DNA from: Globodera rostochiensis
Lineage: Eukaryota > Nematoda > Chromadorea > Rhabditida > Heteroderidae
Direction: 5' to 3'
Assembly (NCBI GenBank): GCA_018350325.1
Contig: JAEVLN010000017.1
Coordinates: forward strand, 1,450,666 to 1,514,665
Length of the DNA: 64,000 nt
Shown here: one piece after another, positions 35,540-47,700 of the stretch
Layout of the letters: every line of letters begins with the position of its first letter
Numbering within the stretch: position 1 is the first letter of the stretch
Notes under the pieces: model-generated
What the model saw: the letters and a program-made list of their open reading frames with translations, nothing else
Told to the model about the DNA's origin: nothing
Database searches by the model: none
Made by a program: the position numbers and the translations under genes

Positions 35540-37110
35540 GTGCTTTTAGTGTACATATAATTCATATTATTCATTGAGAATATGGAAGAAGCAGTGAACG
35601 ATAAAGTTGTGTCCATTTATGTTAATTGATTTGCACAATTATTGGGAAAACTTCCATATTTTGGTATGGATAGACTTTTGTGTGGCATATGAAAAGTGAA
35701 ATAAAAATTGGTTATTTAATAAAAACATAAATACAGACTTTAACAGCAAATATTGTAAAGTTTATAAAAAAGAACAAGATTTATCGAGTATAATCAATTC
35801 TGCTCACTAATTAAGTAGGTAGTTGTAATTAGGGCTGTTGGCGATATGAAATTTATCGAATCAAAACTAGGGCCCTGACACTCCAAACACGCTGAAATCA
35901 GGGTAAATTCAATAAAAATCGGAAAAAATCCCTGTCGGCAGGGTGCTCCAAGGGTGACCGGAAAATGCGTCAGTGATTATTAAAAGTCGGGGAAAAAAGT
36001 GTTTTTATCGGATTTAGGGGCGTGGACTACAATTATCCAGTTTTGCCAATTTTGAACCTCGAACCAAATTCGAACAGTTTTCAAAAATTCCAAATTTTAC
36101 GAAAATCCATTTTGGTCTCAAAATCATTCAAAGTATGAATTCGATTATGTTTAGGCTTAGGCTTGCTTAGGCTTAGGCCTAAGCATAACAAACCCCAAGT
36201 CAGGGTGGCTTAGGCCTAAGCTAGGCTTAGGCTTAGCTTCAGTACTGGACAGAATCGGCAATCGTGGTTGGCTTCGGACGGGTTAGCCGCCAAACTTGAT
36301 TTTTGGAAAAATTTGAATTTTCGACCAAATGTTTGAATTCTGGTCCGGGGTTCAGAATTGGTTGTAACAGAGGTCAGAATCGTATAATGAATTTAAACTG
36401 AATATTTCACAAAATGGAAGGCTGGAAGATTTTTTTCCCGGACTGAAAACCCCGAGACTCGAAAACGAGACGAGAGACCCCAAAAAACGCCGAGACTTTC
36501 GAGCACAACTAAATAGGACCGATTCTACATTTTTAATTAAATATCAGCCATATTGTATTATCCGATTTGTGTTTAGTAATAAATTCCTAAATTTAATCAT
36601 AAATAACAAAATCATATGAAAACATTGCCTTGGCGAAAATATTAACTAATCGATCGATTTACTATTGATTTTCAGTGAGTTCGAAAGCTGTGGAAAATTG
36701 AAATATTTTGAACGGCCGGAAATGGGCAGAAAGTTGTTGATTTCTAAGAATAAAAGCAATGCCACTGATGTGGCATTTAAATGGCCTATTTAATCAAAAA
36801 AATACGAATAAAAATTATTTATTGAATGTCAATGTTTTTTCCATTTGTTTTAAAATAAATAAATATTATAATCTCTGAAATTTATAGAAATCAAATGTTC
36901 AAATTGTTCTTTATTCTGCTGATTTCGTCCTTCATTTTTCTCGGTGATTTCATCGATGGGCAGCCATTGAAGGGTAAAGAATTGAATAAATTTTTAAATA
37001 TTATTTATTTTAATTTTATCTTTTTTTAGAAAATGAAAAGAATGTTACTCCACCAGGTAACAACGAAATGCTAAAATTAGCAAAGTAAAAATAATTTGTA
37101 AAGTAATTGG
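35540..37110. repeat. Right arm of the inverted segmental duplication
   Basis: Reverse complement of the left arm, in two blocks (35560-35830 and 36390-37110). The gap 35830-36390 contains other repeats: a relative of the GGGGCGTGG family (36012) and palindromic aggcttaggc/gcctaagc phrases (36150-36235). A third, short copy of the promoter-proximal part lies at 40230-40435 in the same orientation as this arm. Confidence 0.8.
36895..37084 (+). pseudogene. Truncated duplicate of the small CxxC secreted gene
   Basis: Copy of the first two exons of the 14677-15323 gene: signal peptide MFKLFFILLISSFIFLGDF (two substitutions) and NVTPPGNNEMLKLA. Here the exon 2 donor is intact (GCAAA|GTAAAA), but the later exons with the CPNC motif are absent; only a short echo (gccagtctgacgctgcaact) remains at 37108. 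A hAT element begins at 37261. Confidence 0.65.
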
Positions 37111-37260
37111 CCAGTCTGACGCTGCAACTTTTTTTAATGATTTTGTCGTTTGTGAACAAATTACTTAATTTACATTTATTTTCAACCGATTTTTTTATAC
37201 TTTTAATTAAATGATATTTTATCCATAACTTAGAATATCAAGTAATATTATTGTCATGTC

Positions 37261-38453
37261 TAGGGCTGCCAAAAATATGCACAAAAAGTGGCCAAAATAT
37301 GCACATAAACATGCAAATAAAACAGTGAAATATGCATAAAATATGCATAAAAATCGCAAAATATGCACCAAATATGCATAAAAAGTTGAAAATTTAGGGT
37401 GAAAATGTAGTTAAAAAAAATTTATTCTCCATAGATTTTAACAGTTGTTTTTGCAATTGCAAATCAAAAATTTTTCAAGGTTTTCTGTCGTAAAGCTCAT
37501 CCTGTTATCTGCCAGAATATGTTTGTAAATCGAAAAAGATCTCTCCACTTCGCAGGATTGAATTGGCGCATATTTGAATTTTGCAATCACATCTGGTGGC
37601 AAATGCATTTGAACATGTTCTCCCCGCAAAACCATGCCGATTTCCTAAAATCAAACTATTTAAAAAAAAATATTTTTTTTTTACCCGCATCTGATCAAAT
37701 CCAGGATTGTTTAGCAGGACATTGCCGAACTTTTCTTGCATCACTTTTCCAACGGGCCCAGGCACCAAATGTTCAGAATAGTACAGTGCGGCACGAAGCC
37801 AGGTGGCCCATCTTGTGATGATAGGGCGTGGAGGAAGGGGTAAATCGCACAGTTCTCGAAATTTGGCTACCCTTGACGGCGCCTTAGAAAAAACTTTTTT
37901 TGTACTGGCAATCAATTCATCCACATCAACACTTCCGCTTGGTCGGACGAAATGTTCAAAGTTCGATTTATGCTTGCCAGTTTCATCATGTTGTTTTAGC
38001 TGTGAGAATCTCTTTGAAGGTACCTGCAAATTGTTTTCGTTGTCTTGTTGTTGTTGTTGTCGCGATGAAAACGGTTGATTTTCAACCTGTTGTTGACAAG
38101 GCTGACAATACACTATTGTTCCGTCAGTCGTGTACGTTGTTTTTCCGTCGGTTCTGTTAATCCAGTCGCGCATCCATGCAGATTTGGATTTAATTTTAGG
38201 CATATTGGAAATATTTACTGTCGAATTTCTCAGAAAACCTGAAAAATTTATCAAAAATGGCGAAATATGCACGAAATATGCACAAAAACCCAAAATATGC
38301 AAATATGCACAAAAAGTCGGAAATATGCAAAAATATGCAAATAAAAGTCCCGACTTTTGTTCGCAAATTCAAAAAAGAAGATGTTTTTCCTACTATTTAG
38401 ACTACGTAGAATCCAGGAAAAAAATATGCATTTGCATATTTTTGGCAGCCCTA
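37261..38453 (-). mobile_element. Internally deleted hAT transposon with transposase remnants
   Basis: Ends TAGGGCTGCCAAAAATATGCA and its inverse are flanked by a perfect 8-bp duplication GTCATGTC (37253-37260 and 38454-38461). Both ends repeat aaatatgcac. On the minus strand the N-terminal part (about 38202-37690) includes CQPCQQQVE, FSQLKQHDETGKH (zinc-finger-like) and ITRWATWLRAALYYSEH, the common hAT middle motif. The C-terminal part (37635-37440) includes VERSFSIYKHILADNR, the hAT dimerisation signature. The catalytic middle is missing, so it cannot move itself. Confidence 0.9.
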
Positions 38454-38514
38454 GTCATGTCCAATAAAATTCTCAGTTTTGTTTTATTTCTTTTGGCCTT
38501 ATCAGCCCTTTTAG

Positions 38515-39319
38515 ATGCAACACCGAAATTCCGATGACAATGGTAAAATAATTAAAAAATAAGTACCTAAATAATATTTGCTCAATTGAATTTGACCATT
38601 TCAATTCTCTCCAAAAAACAATTATAAAATTAATTATATAAATTAAATTAATTTCAGAAATTATCACAACCCTAACGCTGCGTGATCAGCAGCAAGTGAT
38701 CATTCGCCGAATGCGCGACGAGGACATTAACGAGGCGACCGATATCATACGGGCAGCGTATCTGCACGACTGTAAGAAGCACGAACACGCGACGTCGGAG
38801 GAGCGTTTGTGCCAAATATTCAATGTGCCAGTGGAAAAGACCCGGCACGCATTCCACAACTTTCATAACGAAAAGGACAGCGTTCTGTTTGTTGCTGAAC
38901 TCGCTGAAAAGTGGGAAATTAGCAAATTTACAAATCTGAAAAAGTAAACAAATTTTTATAGGAATTTGAACGTTGCGCAATTGTTGGGTTGCTGCAGGGT
39001 AAAGCTGAACCCCGAGGGCAACTCAAAGGACAACGGTCCCTTCGGCCAAATTGGCCCATTTGCTACGCGCGTTGGCCTCCAAGGCACGGGCATTGGCACT
39101 GCTTTGATACGTGTGGCGGAAGAGTACGTTGTCAGGCAATGGCACGTCTGCGAGATGCAACTGGACGCACGCATTCCGAAACCGGTGGAAGGCGTTGTCC
39201 CCCCGATGCCACCGCTGCTGCAGTTTTATGCGAACAGAGGCTACCGGAGAGTGGGCAAGGTGGGGGAAGGCATTGTTAAGTGTTGCTTTGGTAAAAGGAT
39301 CCGTGACAATACAATTTAA
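38515..39319 (+). CDS. GNAT-family N-acetyltransferase, with a separated signal-peptide frame upstream
   Basis: Exons 38515-38542, 38658-38910 and 38962-39319 total 639 bases in phase, 212 residues. IIRRMRDEDINEATDIIRAA is a typical GNAT N-terminus; LLGCCRVKLNPEG is strand 4; VGLQGTGIGTALIRVAEEYV carries the acetyl-CoA pyrophosphate loop (Q/R-x-x-G-x-G/A pattern); FYANRGYRRVGK is the C-terminal GNAT helix-strand. Substrate unknown. The start used, ATG 38515, overlaps another frame beginning at 38457 that encodes a clean signal peptide (NKILSFVLFLLALSALLDA) and then stops at TGA. A single-base change would fuse the two, so an ancestral secreted acetyltransferase is possible. The hAT insertion ends three bases before that ATG. 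Confidence 0.8.
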
Positions 39320-39534
39320 ATTCTATGAATACAAATTTGTTAGTTTAGGTAATTAAAAATTCGGTTTTTAGAATGGGCTCTAATTTCTAAACTAGTTTCT
39401 TCTATTTTTATAGAATAATTTATGAATAATTTTATTATATTTTTAACAAAGAATAATTATTGGGATGCCAAAAATGCAACTAAAAATTGGGTTAAAAAAT
39501 TCATAAAATTTGGATTTGACCACGCCTCTAGACC

Positions 39535-39683
39535 ACGTGGTTCAATCCGGCGACTTCCAACTACGTGACTATGCCGGACGACCTTGCCCATCTGGAGCGC
39601 ATGGTGAAGGACCTATGTGCGCCGTCGGCGACGACTGGCGGCGATGGCGCGAAGAGAGGGCATGAGCAACTCAGGATGACATA
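39535..39683 (+). CDS. Isolated coding-looking exon, unknown protein
   Basis: An open stretch reads WFNPATSNYVTMPDDLAHL, ERMVKDLCAPSATTGGDG and ends HEQLRMT with a stop. It is GC-rich relative to its surroundings and looks like a last exon, but no upstream partner was found. It is followed at once by the cttaggcctaagc palindromic repeats. Could be a leftover of a destroyed gene. Confidence 0.35.
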
Positions 39684-40700
39684 GGCCTTAGCTAGCTTAA
39701 GCTTAGCTCAGGTTGGCTTAGGTCTAAGCCTAAGCTCTGCTCAGGGTGGCTTAGGCCTAAGCCAATAAGGCAAACCGGCCTTTTTTTGGAAGATTTTGAG
39801 GCCAAAATTTGAAATTTCGAGGAAAAAAGGTTAGAATTTGGGTCCGAGGGTTAGAAATAGAAGATTCGAATTCTACGCCTTCGAAAACCCCCGAGTATTC
39901 TTAGATTTTGTTACGTATTAGTCCATTTGAAGCAAGTTCTGAATAAAAATTGTTCGGTTGTTGAATATGAAAAAAGAAAATTCCAGGAGAAGGTGGGCCC
40001 GAAACATGCCGGGCCGAATGGGCGAGGCCGAAACGTCGGGGCCAAAACGGCGGGGCCGAAAGGTCCGGACCCCAAATGGTTTTTTGCAGAAAAAATTTTG
40101 ATGCCCTCAGGGATTTCCCGTAAATTTACTCCATTTTCAGTGTATTTTAGGGTTTTTGGATCTCCGTGAAGAGATATGTCTGACCAACCTGGATTTTAAC
40201 TCTGCTTTTGAATTTTGGGTTTTTTGAAAAATTGCTTTTCAGTGAGTTCGAAAGCTGTGGAAAATTGGAAATATTTTGAACGGCAGGAAATGGGCAGGAA
40301 GTTGTTGCTTTCTAAGAATGAAATCAATGCCAATGATGTGACATTTAAATAATTATTTAATCAAAAAAATATGAATAAAAGTTATTTGTTAATTGAATTG
40401 TCAATGTTTTTTCCATTTGTTTTAAATTAAATGATCATAGCCAAAATTTACAAATTAAATTTTAAAAAGCGATACCAAACTAGAAATTGATTAAAAAAAT
40501 TACTAAACAATCCCAGAATAATTGGAAAACTAAAAAATTTGAATCTTTTCTCATTTATTTGTTATCATTCATTTGTGCAATTACTTTCCAATTCAATTTT
40601 TGTCGCAACAAAATTGTGCAAATGTTCTCGGTTGAGCAATTCATTCAATTGACGTTTAATCTTAAGAAAAAATAATTTTTTGCAATATTTTTAAATCTGA
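39684..40700. other. Intergenic repeats
   Basis: Holds cttaggcctaagc palindromes (39690-39765), a ggggccgaaacg array (39990-40070), a stretch shared with 29820-29940 (ggttttttgcagaaaa, ccctcagggattt), and the third copy of the duplicated promoter segment (40230-40435). No gene seen. Confidence 0.6.
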
Positions 40701-40714
40701 GAAATTAATTTATT

Positions 40715-42456
40715 TTAGTAAATCACTTCCGGCGATTGAATGTAAGGCTGATCATTGAGGAGTGCCCTTGTTTCTGTCATTATGATTTTGGCAATATCCA
40801 TAAAATCAAATATTTTCTCGAACCAACGCTCATTGACTTTAATTTGGGCCTATAAACATTTGTATTTAAATTACAAATAAATATAATTTGCTTCTTATAA
40901 AATATTTCATTAAAGATAATTAGTATTTTAATCAACTAAAATTAAATTATAATCAGCATTTAAAATAAAAAGATGTTATACATAAACTCCAAGCAATTGG
41001 GCTTTCCACGCTCTTTCAACAAAAGGAGTTCGAGCAGGATCAGCAATTGAGGCCGATGTCCGTTGAAAAGCGCGAAGAATCCTGGCACAGGCACGGGGAA
41101 GAAGGCTCTTCCCATATTGCTTTCTTAATTGGTAAATTTAAAAACTAAATTGAATCTCATTAATTAATTAATTTTGATAATTCAATGATTAAGCAATAAA
41201 TAACAGCGTATAATAAATGAAAATATTAAATTACAAAATTTTCTTCATTTCACTGCTGACAAATTCCGCCAAAGAAACAAACATTGTCAAACGGCACATT
41301 CTTTTGCCGAAGTTTCGTTCAAACTTTAATGATTGATTGAATATTTTGTATAAAAATATTTATGATAAAATATTAATTAAAAAAACAAATGTTTACTAAC
41401 GCACGCACATCATTTGCAATTTGTTGTTGACTGAATTGTTGGCAGTAACGCGAAAATTTAATAACAATTCCCAATAAATTATCACCAAACTTTGCTCTGT
41501 TTTCCAACAATTTTTTGTTGATATTGTTAATCATATTTTCAATTTGTTCTTCCAATCCCGTCTAAATTTTAGTTGAATATTTTAAGTGTACTTTTAGCTA
41601 CTTAAAAAAGCATATCCTTTAGAAAAAAATTTAACTTTTTCATGAAACTCGTCAACAAATTCAGCAAAAGGAATAAAAAAAACTAATTCATATAAAAATT
41701 GCCTATTTTGAACTAAAAACAGCCTCAAATGAAAACCGATTTAAATTGAAAGCATTTTTAATAAAACTTTGGATTATAAAAATTTAAAGTATTAAAAAAA
41801 TAATCATACAAAATTGACGGCGTAATCAGTGACTTCTAAAATTTCATGTATTATTTTCAAATATTCAATTGCTTTTTCTTGCTCAATAATCACTCGTTGT
41901 TCATTCGGTGCTTCTGAAAAAAATTAAAAATTAAAGCTTTTTAAAATAGTTAAATTTGTTATATATTTTTTGCAACAGTACTAGCTACCGGAATCCGGCC
42001 GGATTTTTTGAATCCAGAGCCGGAATATTGACTTAAAACGTTCGAATTCATCATTTTTCGAATATTTTTGAGCTTCTTTTGTCAAAACTTATGCGCAAAA
42101 AAGGGGTTAAAATTTAAACCAAAATTGGGTGGGTGGAAGGTACCCGCCGGTCCACATGGGTACCGTACAGGCGGTTATTGTAAGTATAGGTTTTACAGTA
42201 ATCCTTTTTCAAATACCCATTTGTTTTTATGTTTTGTAACATTTAAAATTGTCTACACGCTAATACCAAATTGGTCGAAGAAAGATTGGTTTAGTGTTGT
42301 AGCAACAGCTTCATCTGCGACGGTCAAATTGTCCCTCATAACGTGGAAGCCTGTAATTTTAAAAATTTATAATTTAATATAACTTTAGAAATTACCTTCA
42401 ATAGTAAGAATGAAAAAAATGAATATGGTAACACGAACAACCAATGGGGAGCCCAT
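40715..42456 (-). CDS. Secreted all-helical protein of unknown family
   Basis: Seven exons with fully consistent intron phase: 42456-42396, 42350-42267, 41911 to about 41814, 41573 to about 41396, about 41326-41257, 41132 to about 40986, and 40852-40715. The start gives a signal peptide (SPLVVRVTIFIFFILTIEG), followed by FHVMRDNLTVADEAVATTL. The rest, about 255 residues in all, is predicted helical: EQEKAIEYLKIIHEILEV, GLEEQIENMINNINKKLLEN, FVSLAEFVSSEMKK, LLPRACARILRAFQRT. It ends QSPEVIY. Only two or three Cys, no known motif, no membrane segment after the signal. An intact secreted protein of new type is the simplest reading; a role at the host interface is conjecture. Confidence 0.75.
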
Positions 42457-42928
42457 TTTTGTGGTTTTTCAATTACTTAAATTTTTTATAAACCAAAACA
42501 GTCCTTTCTTATGAATGGTTAATTTGTTTATGTATTTAAACAAAAAAGGCCGGATGTGTAGAAAATGAAAATCAATAAATAAATAATAATAATAATTCAT
42601 AAATTTTGCATGACCGGATGGGTATCACCGTCATCATTCACGCGATGCTCACTTGCACAGCATTTCATTCAATATCAAATTGTTTGAACAAATATAATAT
42701 TTCTGTTTGGAAAAATGTCTAAAAATGTTGAAAATTTTATCAAAATTTAAAATTTTACAAAATGACAACAACAAAAAAATGGTAACTTTAAAATATTTAA
42801 AGTTTTGCCTTTATTTCTTCATACAATAAAAAATTGTATGTTTTTTAAAATTCTAAAACCTACAAAAAGTTTAAAAACAAAAAGCCGGTCTCTTCTAATC
42901 AAACAGACTGATGAAAACAAATGATTAC

Positions 42929-43437
42929 TAGGGCTGCGATTTATATTGATAAAAAATCACGAAATATGACCATAAAATATGGATGAAAAATTGCAAAATA
43001 TGGACCAAATATGGATTAAAAAAATTTCAGTATAGCAAAAAATGGGCAAGATTTTCTAATAGAAGTAATAAAAGCGATACAAATTTTTATATGCAAATTA
43101 AAGGCATTTCAGAGAAAATTTTTGAAAAAATGAGCAGAATTTAAAAAATTTACATTTTTTTTTGGTGGCAGAATTTTTTGTCGCGAAAAAGTCTATTTTT
43201 AGGGGTGCATTTTTAAAAAATTTGAAAAAGTCGATCCTTAGGGGTGTATTTTTCCTTTTTATTGCATTTTTGTTAATGAATTTTTGAAAAATGGCAAACT
43301 AAGGATAAAAATCGCGAAATATGGATTATAAAATGGGCTCTAGAAGCTCCAACCAAAGCTAAAAACACTTTATGGCATTTAGAAGCCGTTTCATGTTTGC
43401 GAAAAAAATTTGGATTTCCATATAAATCGCAGCCCTA
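42929..43437. mobile_element. hAT-like MITE with AAATATGGA repeats
   Basis: Ends TAGGGCTGCGATTTATAT and ATATAAATCGCAGCCCTA are perfect inverts, flanked by ATGATTAC (42921-42928) and ATGATTAT (43438-43445), 7 of 8 bases alike. Subterminal parts repeat aaatatgga. The middle (43180-43300) closely matches the interior of the element at 61199-61820. Confidence 0.85.
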
Positions 43438-43485
43438 ATGATTATTAATATTTAATGCCTTTGGGCGAGTTTCGTAACATTAAAA

Positions 43486-44471
43486 TCATCGTCCTTGTTC
43501 AAGAGTCTCGTCATCTAAATTAATGAAATTTTAAAAGAAAAAAAAGATGGCGGCGCGGCTTATTTTTCAAAAGTATATATTATATATATAAGTCAAGCAA
43601 AGATTTACCGTAACTCATCAGTCCAATACCATACCAATGAGGCCGACAAAATGGCTGACCCGAACTAACATTGCAACTGTACCCAACAGCACAATGAAGG
43701 CAACGGTTTGTTCCGCAACAATCTGAACAATTTTTAAATATATTTTTTTATATTATTATCTTAGATTCAATATCAAAAAAAAATTGTTCAATATTTTGGG
43801 AACTTATTAATAAATATTTTTTTAATAAAAATAAATTAATTACAACTTTCTGCCGCTTTATTTGAAAAACATCGGTCGCTGGGAATGCATTGTCCCCGAC
43901 GGTTTCTCAGGTGCCCCCACTGGCAATAACAGCGCGGGATCAATGAACAAAAAAAGCCGCAAAACGGCAATGGAAAACGGCACGTGCCGTCGCAGAAACT
44001 GCAAATGCGCAATTCTTCGCCCAGCGGACAGCCCGGGCGAAGGGAGCCTTTGAATAATATTAGAATAATTATTTAAATAAAATTTATGTGAGCTCTTAAG
44101 AGTCTCCAAATATGGTTTTTAGCTCCACCCATACGGCACACTTTGGTGCCATCAAAATTTTGCCAGGCTATAACTTTTTCAAACTCAACCAAATCAAACA
44201 AAGAAGAAGCCATTTGAAAGCTTTATGTTTTTAAAGCTATTGTTAAGCCAAAAACAAACAATCAAAGAATTCTTGAAAAAGTAATTTCAAAAGGCATTTT
44301 GTTTGATTTGGTTGACTTTTAAAGACCGGTCTCGCCACGCATACTCGTCGATGTTGTTGATAATACGATGGGAGTTTCTGGTGAGATTTGTTGAGGCGGT
44401 TCGACTTGGGCAATAACAAAAACAGAGAAAATAATAAGAAAACTTTGCGCCAAAATGCTAATGAAAGTCAT
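43486..44471 (-). CDS. Secreted cysteine-rich protein, TIL (trypsin-inhibitor-like) domain
   Basis: Four exons in phase: 44471-44327, about 44050-43848, 43722-43610 and 43503-43486. The signal peptide (ISILAQSFLIIFSVFVIAQ) is followed by a Pro/Ser/Thr linker. Then CPLGEELRICSFCDGTC, CGFFC, RCYCQWGHLRNRRGQC and CIPSDRC give the Cys spacing of a TIL domain (Ascaris-type inhibitor fold). A second Cys-rich piece, CCGTNRCLHCAVGYSCNV, follows before the short tail DDETLEQGR. TIL domains usually block serine proteases outside the cell; the expected target-binding loop cannot be assigned by eye. Whether the second Cys cluster is a partial domain is unclear. Confidence 0.75.
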
Positions 44472-44704
44472 TTTGGTAGTAAAAAAGGCGAATATATGTA
44501 TTTAAATTTTCTATAAAAAAATAAAATTTTATTTTTTCTTTAGTTTTTTTGGGAATTTAAACGATTCGAAAAATAAAATGTTAAATATGAATGACAGAGA
44601 GAGATTATTGCAATGTAAATGCGGCGTCAAATTTGCATTTGGCGAAAATATGTTTTTTCCAGAAAAAAAAACAATAACAACTTTTTTAAAATATTCAAAT
44701 TTTT

Positions 44705-47700
44705 TCTTTGTATAACGCTTAGATAACGCTTAGAATAAGGAGTTATAACTCTCAGATCTAAGAGTTATAACGCTTAGAATAAGGAATTATAACTCTCAGA
44801 TCTAAGAGTTATAACGCTTAGAATAAGGAATTATAACTCTCAGATCTAAGAGTTATAACGCTTAGAATAAGGAATTATAACTCTCAGATCTAAGAGTTAT
44901 AACGCTTAGAATAAGGAATTATAACTCTCAGATCTAAGAGTTATAACGCTTAGAATAAGGAATTATAACTCTCAGATCTAAGAGTTATAACGCTTAGAAT
45001 AAGGAATTATAACTCTCAGATCTAAGAGTTATAACGCTTAGAATAAGGAATTATAACTCTCAGATCTAAGAGTTATAACGCTTAGAATAAGGAATTATAA
45101 CTCTCAGATCTAAGAGTTATAACGCTTAGAATAAGGAATTATAACTCTCAGATCTAAGAGTTATAACGCTTAGAATAAGGAGTTATAACTCTCAGATCTA
45201 AGAGTTATAACGCTTAGAATAAGGAATTATAGGAATTATAACTCTCAGATCTAAGAGTTATAACGCTTAGAATAAGGAGTTATAACTCTCAGATCTAAGA
45301 GTTATAACGCTTAGAATAAGGAATTATAACTCTTAGAATAAGGAATTATAACTCTCAGATCTAAGAGTTATAACGCTTAGAATAAGGAATTATAGGAATT
45401 ATAACTCTCAGATCTAAGAGTTATAACGCTTAGAATAAGGAATTATAACTCTCAGATCTAAGAGTTATAACGCTTAGAATAAGGAGTTATAACTCTCAGA
45501 TCTAAGAGTTATAACGCTTAGAATAAGGAATTATAACTCTCAGATCTAAGAGTTACGCTTAGAATAAGGAATTATAACTCTCAGATCTAAGAGTTATAAC
45601 GCTTAGAATAAGGAATTATAACTCTCAGATCTAAGAGTTATAACGCTTAGAATAAGGAATTATAACTCTCAGATCTAAGAGTTATAACGCTTAGAATAAG
45701 GAATTATAACTCTCAGATCTAAGAGTTATAACGCTTAGAATAAGGAATTATAACTCTCAGATCTAAGAGTTATAACGCTTAGAATAAGGAATTATAACTC
45801 TCAGATCTAAGAGTTATAACGCTTAGAATAAGGAATTATAACTCTCAGATCTAAGAGTTATAACGCTTAGAATAAGGAATTATAACTCTCAGATCTAAGA
45901 GTTATAACGCTTAGAATAAGGAATTATAACTCTCAGATCTAAGAGTTATAACGCTTAGAATAAGGAATTATAACTCTCAGATCTAAGAGTTATAACGCTT
46001 AGAATAAGGAATTATAACTCTCAGATCTAAGAGTTATAACGCTTAGAATAAGGAATTATAACTCTCAGATCTAAGAGTTATAACGCTTAGAATAAGGAAT
46101 TATAACTCTCAGATCTAAGAGTTATAACGCTAGAATAAGGAATTATAACTCTCAGATCTAAGAGTTATAACGCTTAGAATAAGGAATTATAACTCTAGAG
46201 AGTTATAACGCTTAGAATAAGGAATTATAACTCTCAGATCTAAGAGTTATAACGCTTAGAATAAGGAATTATAACTCTCAGATCTAAGAGTTATAACGCT
46301 TAGAATAAGGAATTATAACTCTCAGATCTAAGAGTTATAACGCTTAGAATAAGGAATTATAACTCTCAGATCTAAGAGTTATAACGCTTAGAATAAGGAA
46401 TTATAACTCTCAGATCTAAGAGTTATAACGCTTAGAATAAGGAATTATAACTCTCAGATCTAAGAGTTATAACGCTTAGAATAAGGAATTATAACTCTCA
46501 GATCTAAGAGTTATAACGCTTAGAATAAGGAATTATAACTCTCAGATCTAAGAGTTATAACGCTTAGAATAAGGAATTATAACTCTCAGATCTAAGAGTT
46601 ATAAGGCTTAGAATAAGGAATTATAACTCTCAGATCTAAGAGTTATAACGCTTAGAATAAGGAATTATAACTCTCCAGATCTAAGAGTTTATAACGCTTA
46701 GAATAAGGAATTATAAACTCTCAGATCTAAGAGTTATAACGCTTAGAATAAGGAATTATAACTCTCAGATCTAAGAGTTATAACGCTTAGAATAAGGAAT
46801 TATAACTCTCAGATCTAAGAGTTATAACGCTTAGAATAAGGAATTATAACTCTCAGATCTAAGAGTTATAACGCTTAGAATAAGGAATTATAACTCTCAG
46901 ATCTAAGAGTTATAACTCTTAGAATAAGGAATTATAACTCTCAGATCTAAGAGTTATAACGCCTTAGAATAAGGAATTATAACTCTCAGATCTAAGAGTT
47001 ATAACGCTTAGAATAAGGAATTATAACTCTCAGATCTAAGAGTTATAACGCTTAGAATAAGGAATTTATAACTCTCAGATCTAAGAGTTATAACGCTTAG
47101 AATAAGGAATTATAACTCTCAGATCTAAGAGTTATAACGCTTAGAATAAGGAATTATAACTCTCAGATCTAAGAGTTATAACGCTTAGAATAAGGAATTA
47201 TAACTCTCAGATCTAAGAGTATAACGCTTAGAATAAGGAATTATAACTCTCAGATCTAAGAGTTATAACGCTTAGAATAAGGAATTATAACTCTCAGATC
47301 TAAGAGTTATAACGCTTAGAATAAGGAATTATAACTCTCAGATCTAAGAGTTATACGCTTAGAATAAGGAATTATAACTCTCAGATCTAAGAGTTATAAA
47401 CGCTTAGAATAAGGAGTTATAACTCTCAGATCTAAGAGTTATAACGCTTAGAGATAAGAATTATAACTCTCAGATCTAAGAGTTATAACGCTTAGAATAA
47501 GGAATTATAACTCTCAGATCTAAGAGTTATAACGCTTAGAATAAGGAATTATAACTCTCAGATCTAAGAGTTATAACGCTTAGAATAAGGAGTTATAACT
47601 CTCAGATCTAAGAGTTATAACGCTTAGAATAAGGAATTATAACTCTCAGATCTAAGAGTTATAACGCTTAGAATAAGGAATTATAACTCTCAGATCTAAG

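Noticed and set aside
37519..38160. Plus-strand frames over the hAT element
   Set aside because: They are antisense shadows of the transposase remnants on the minus strand.
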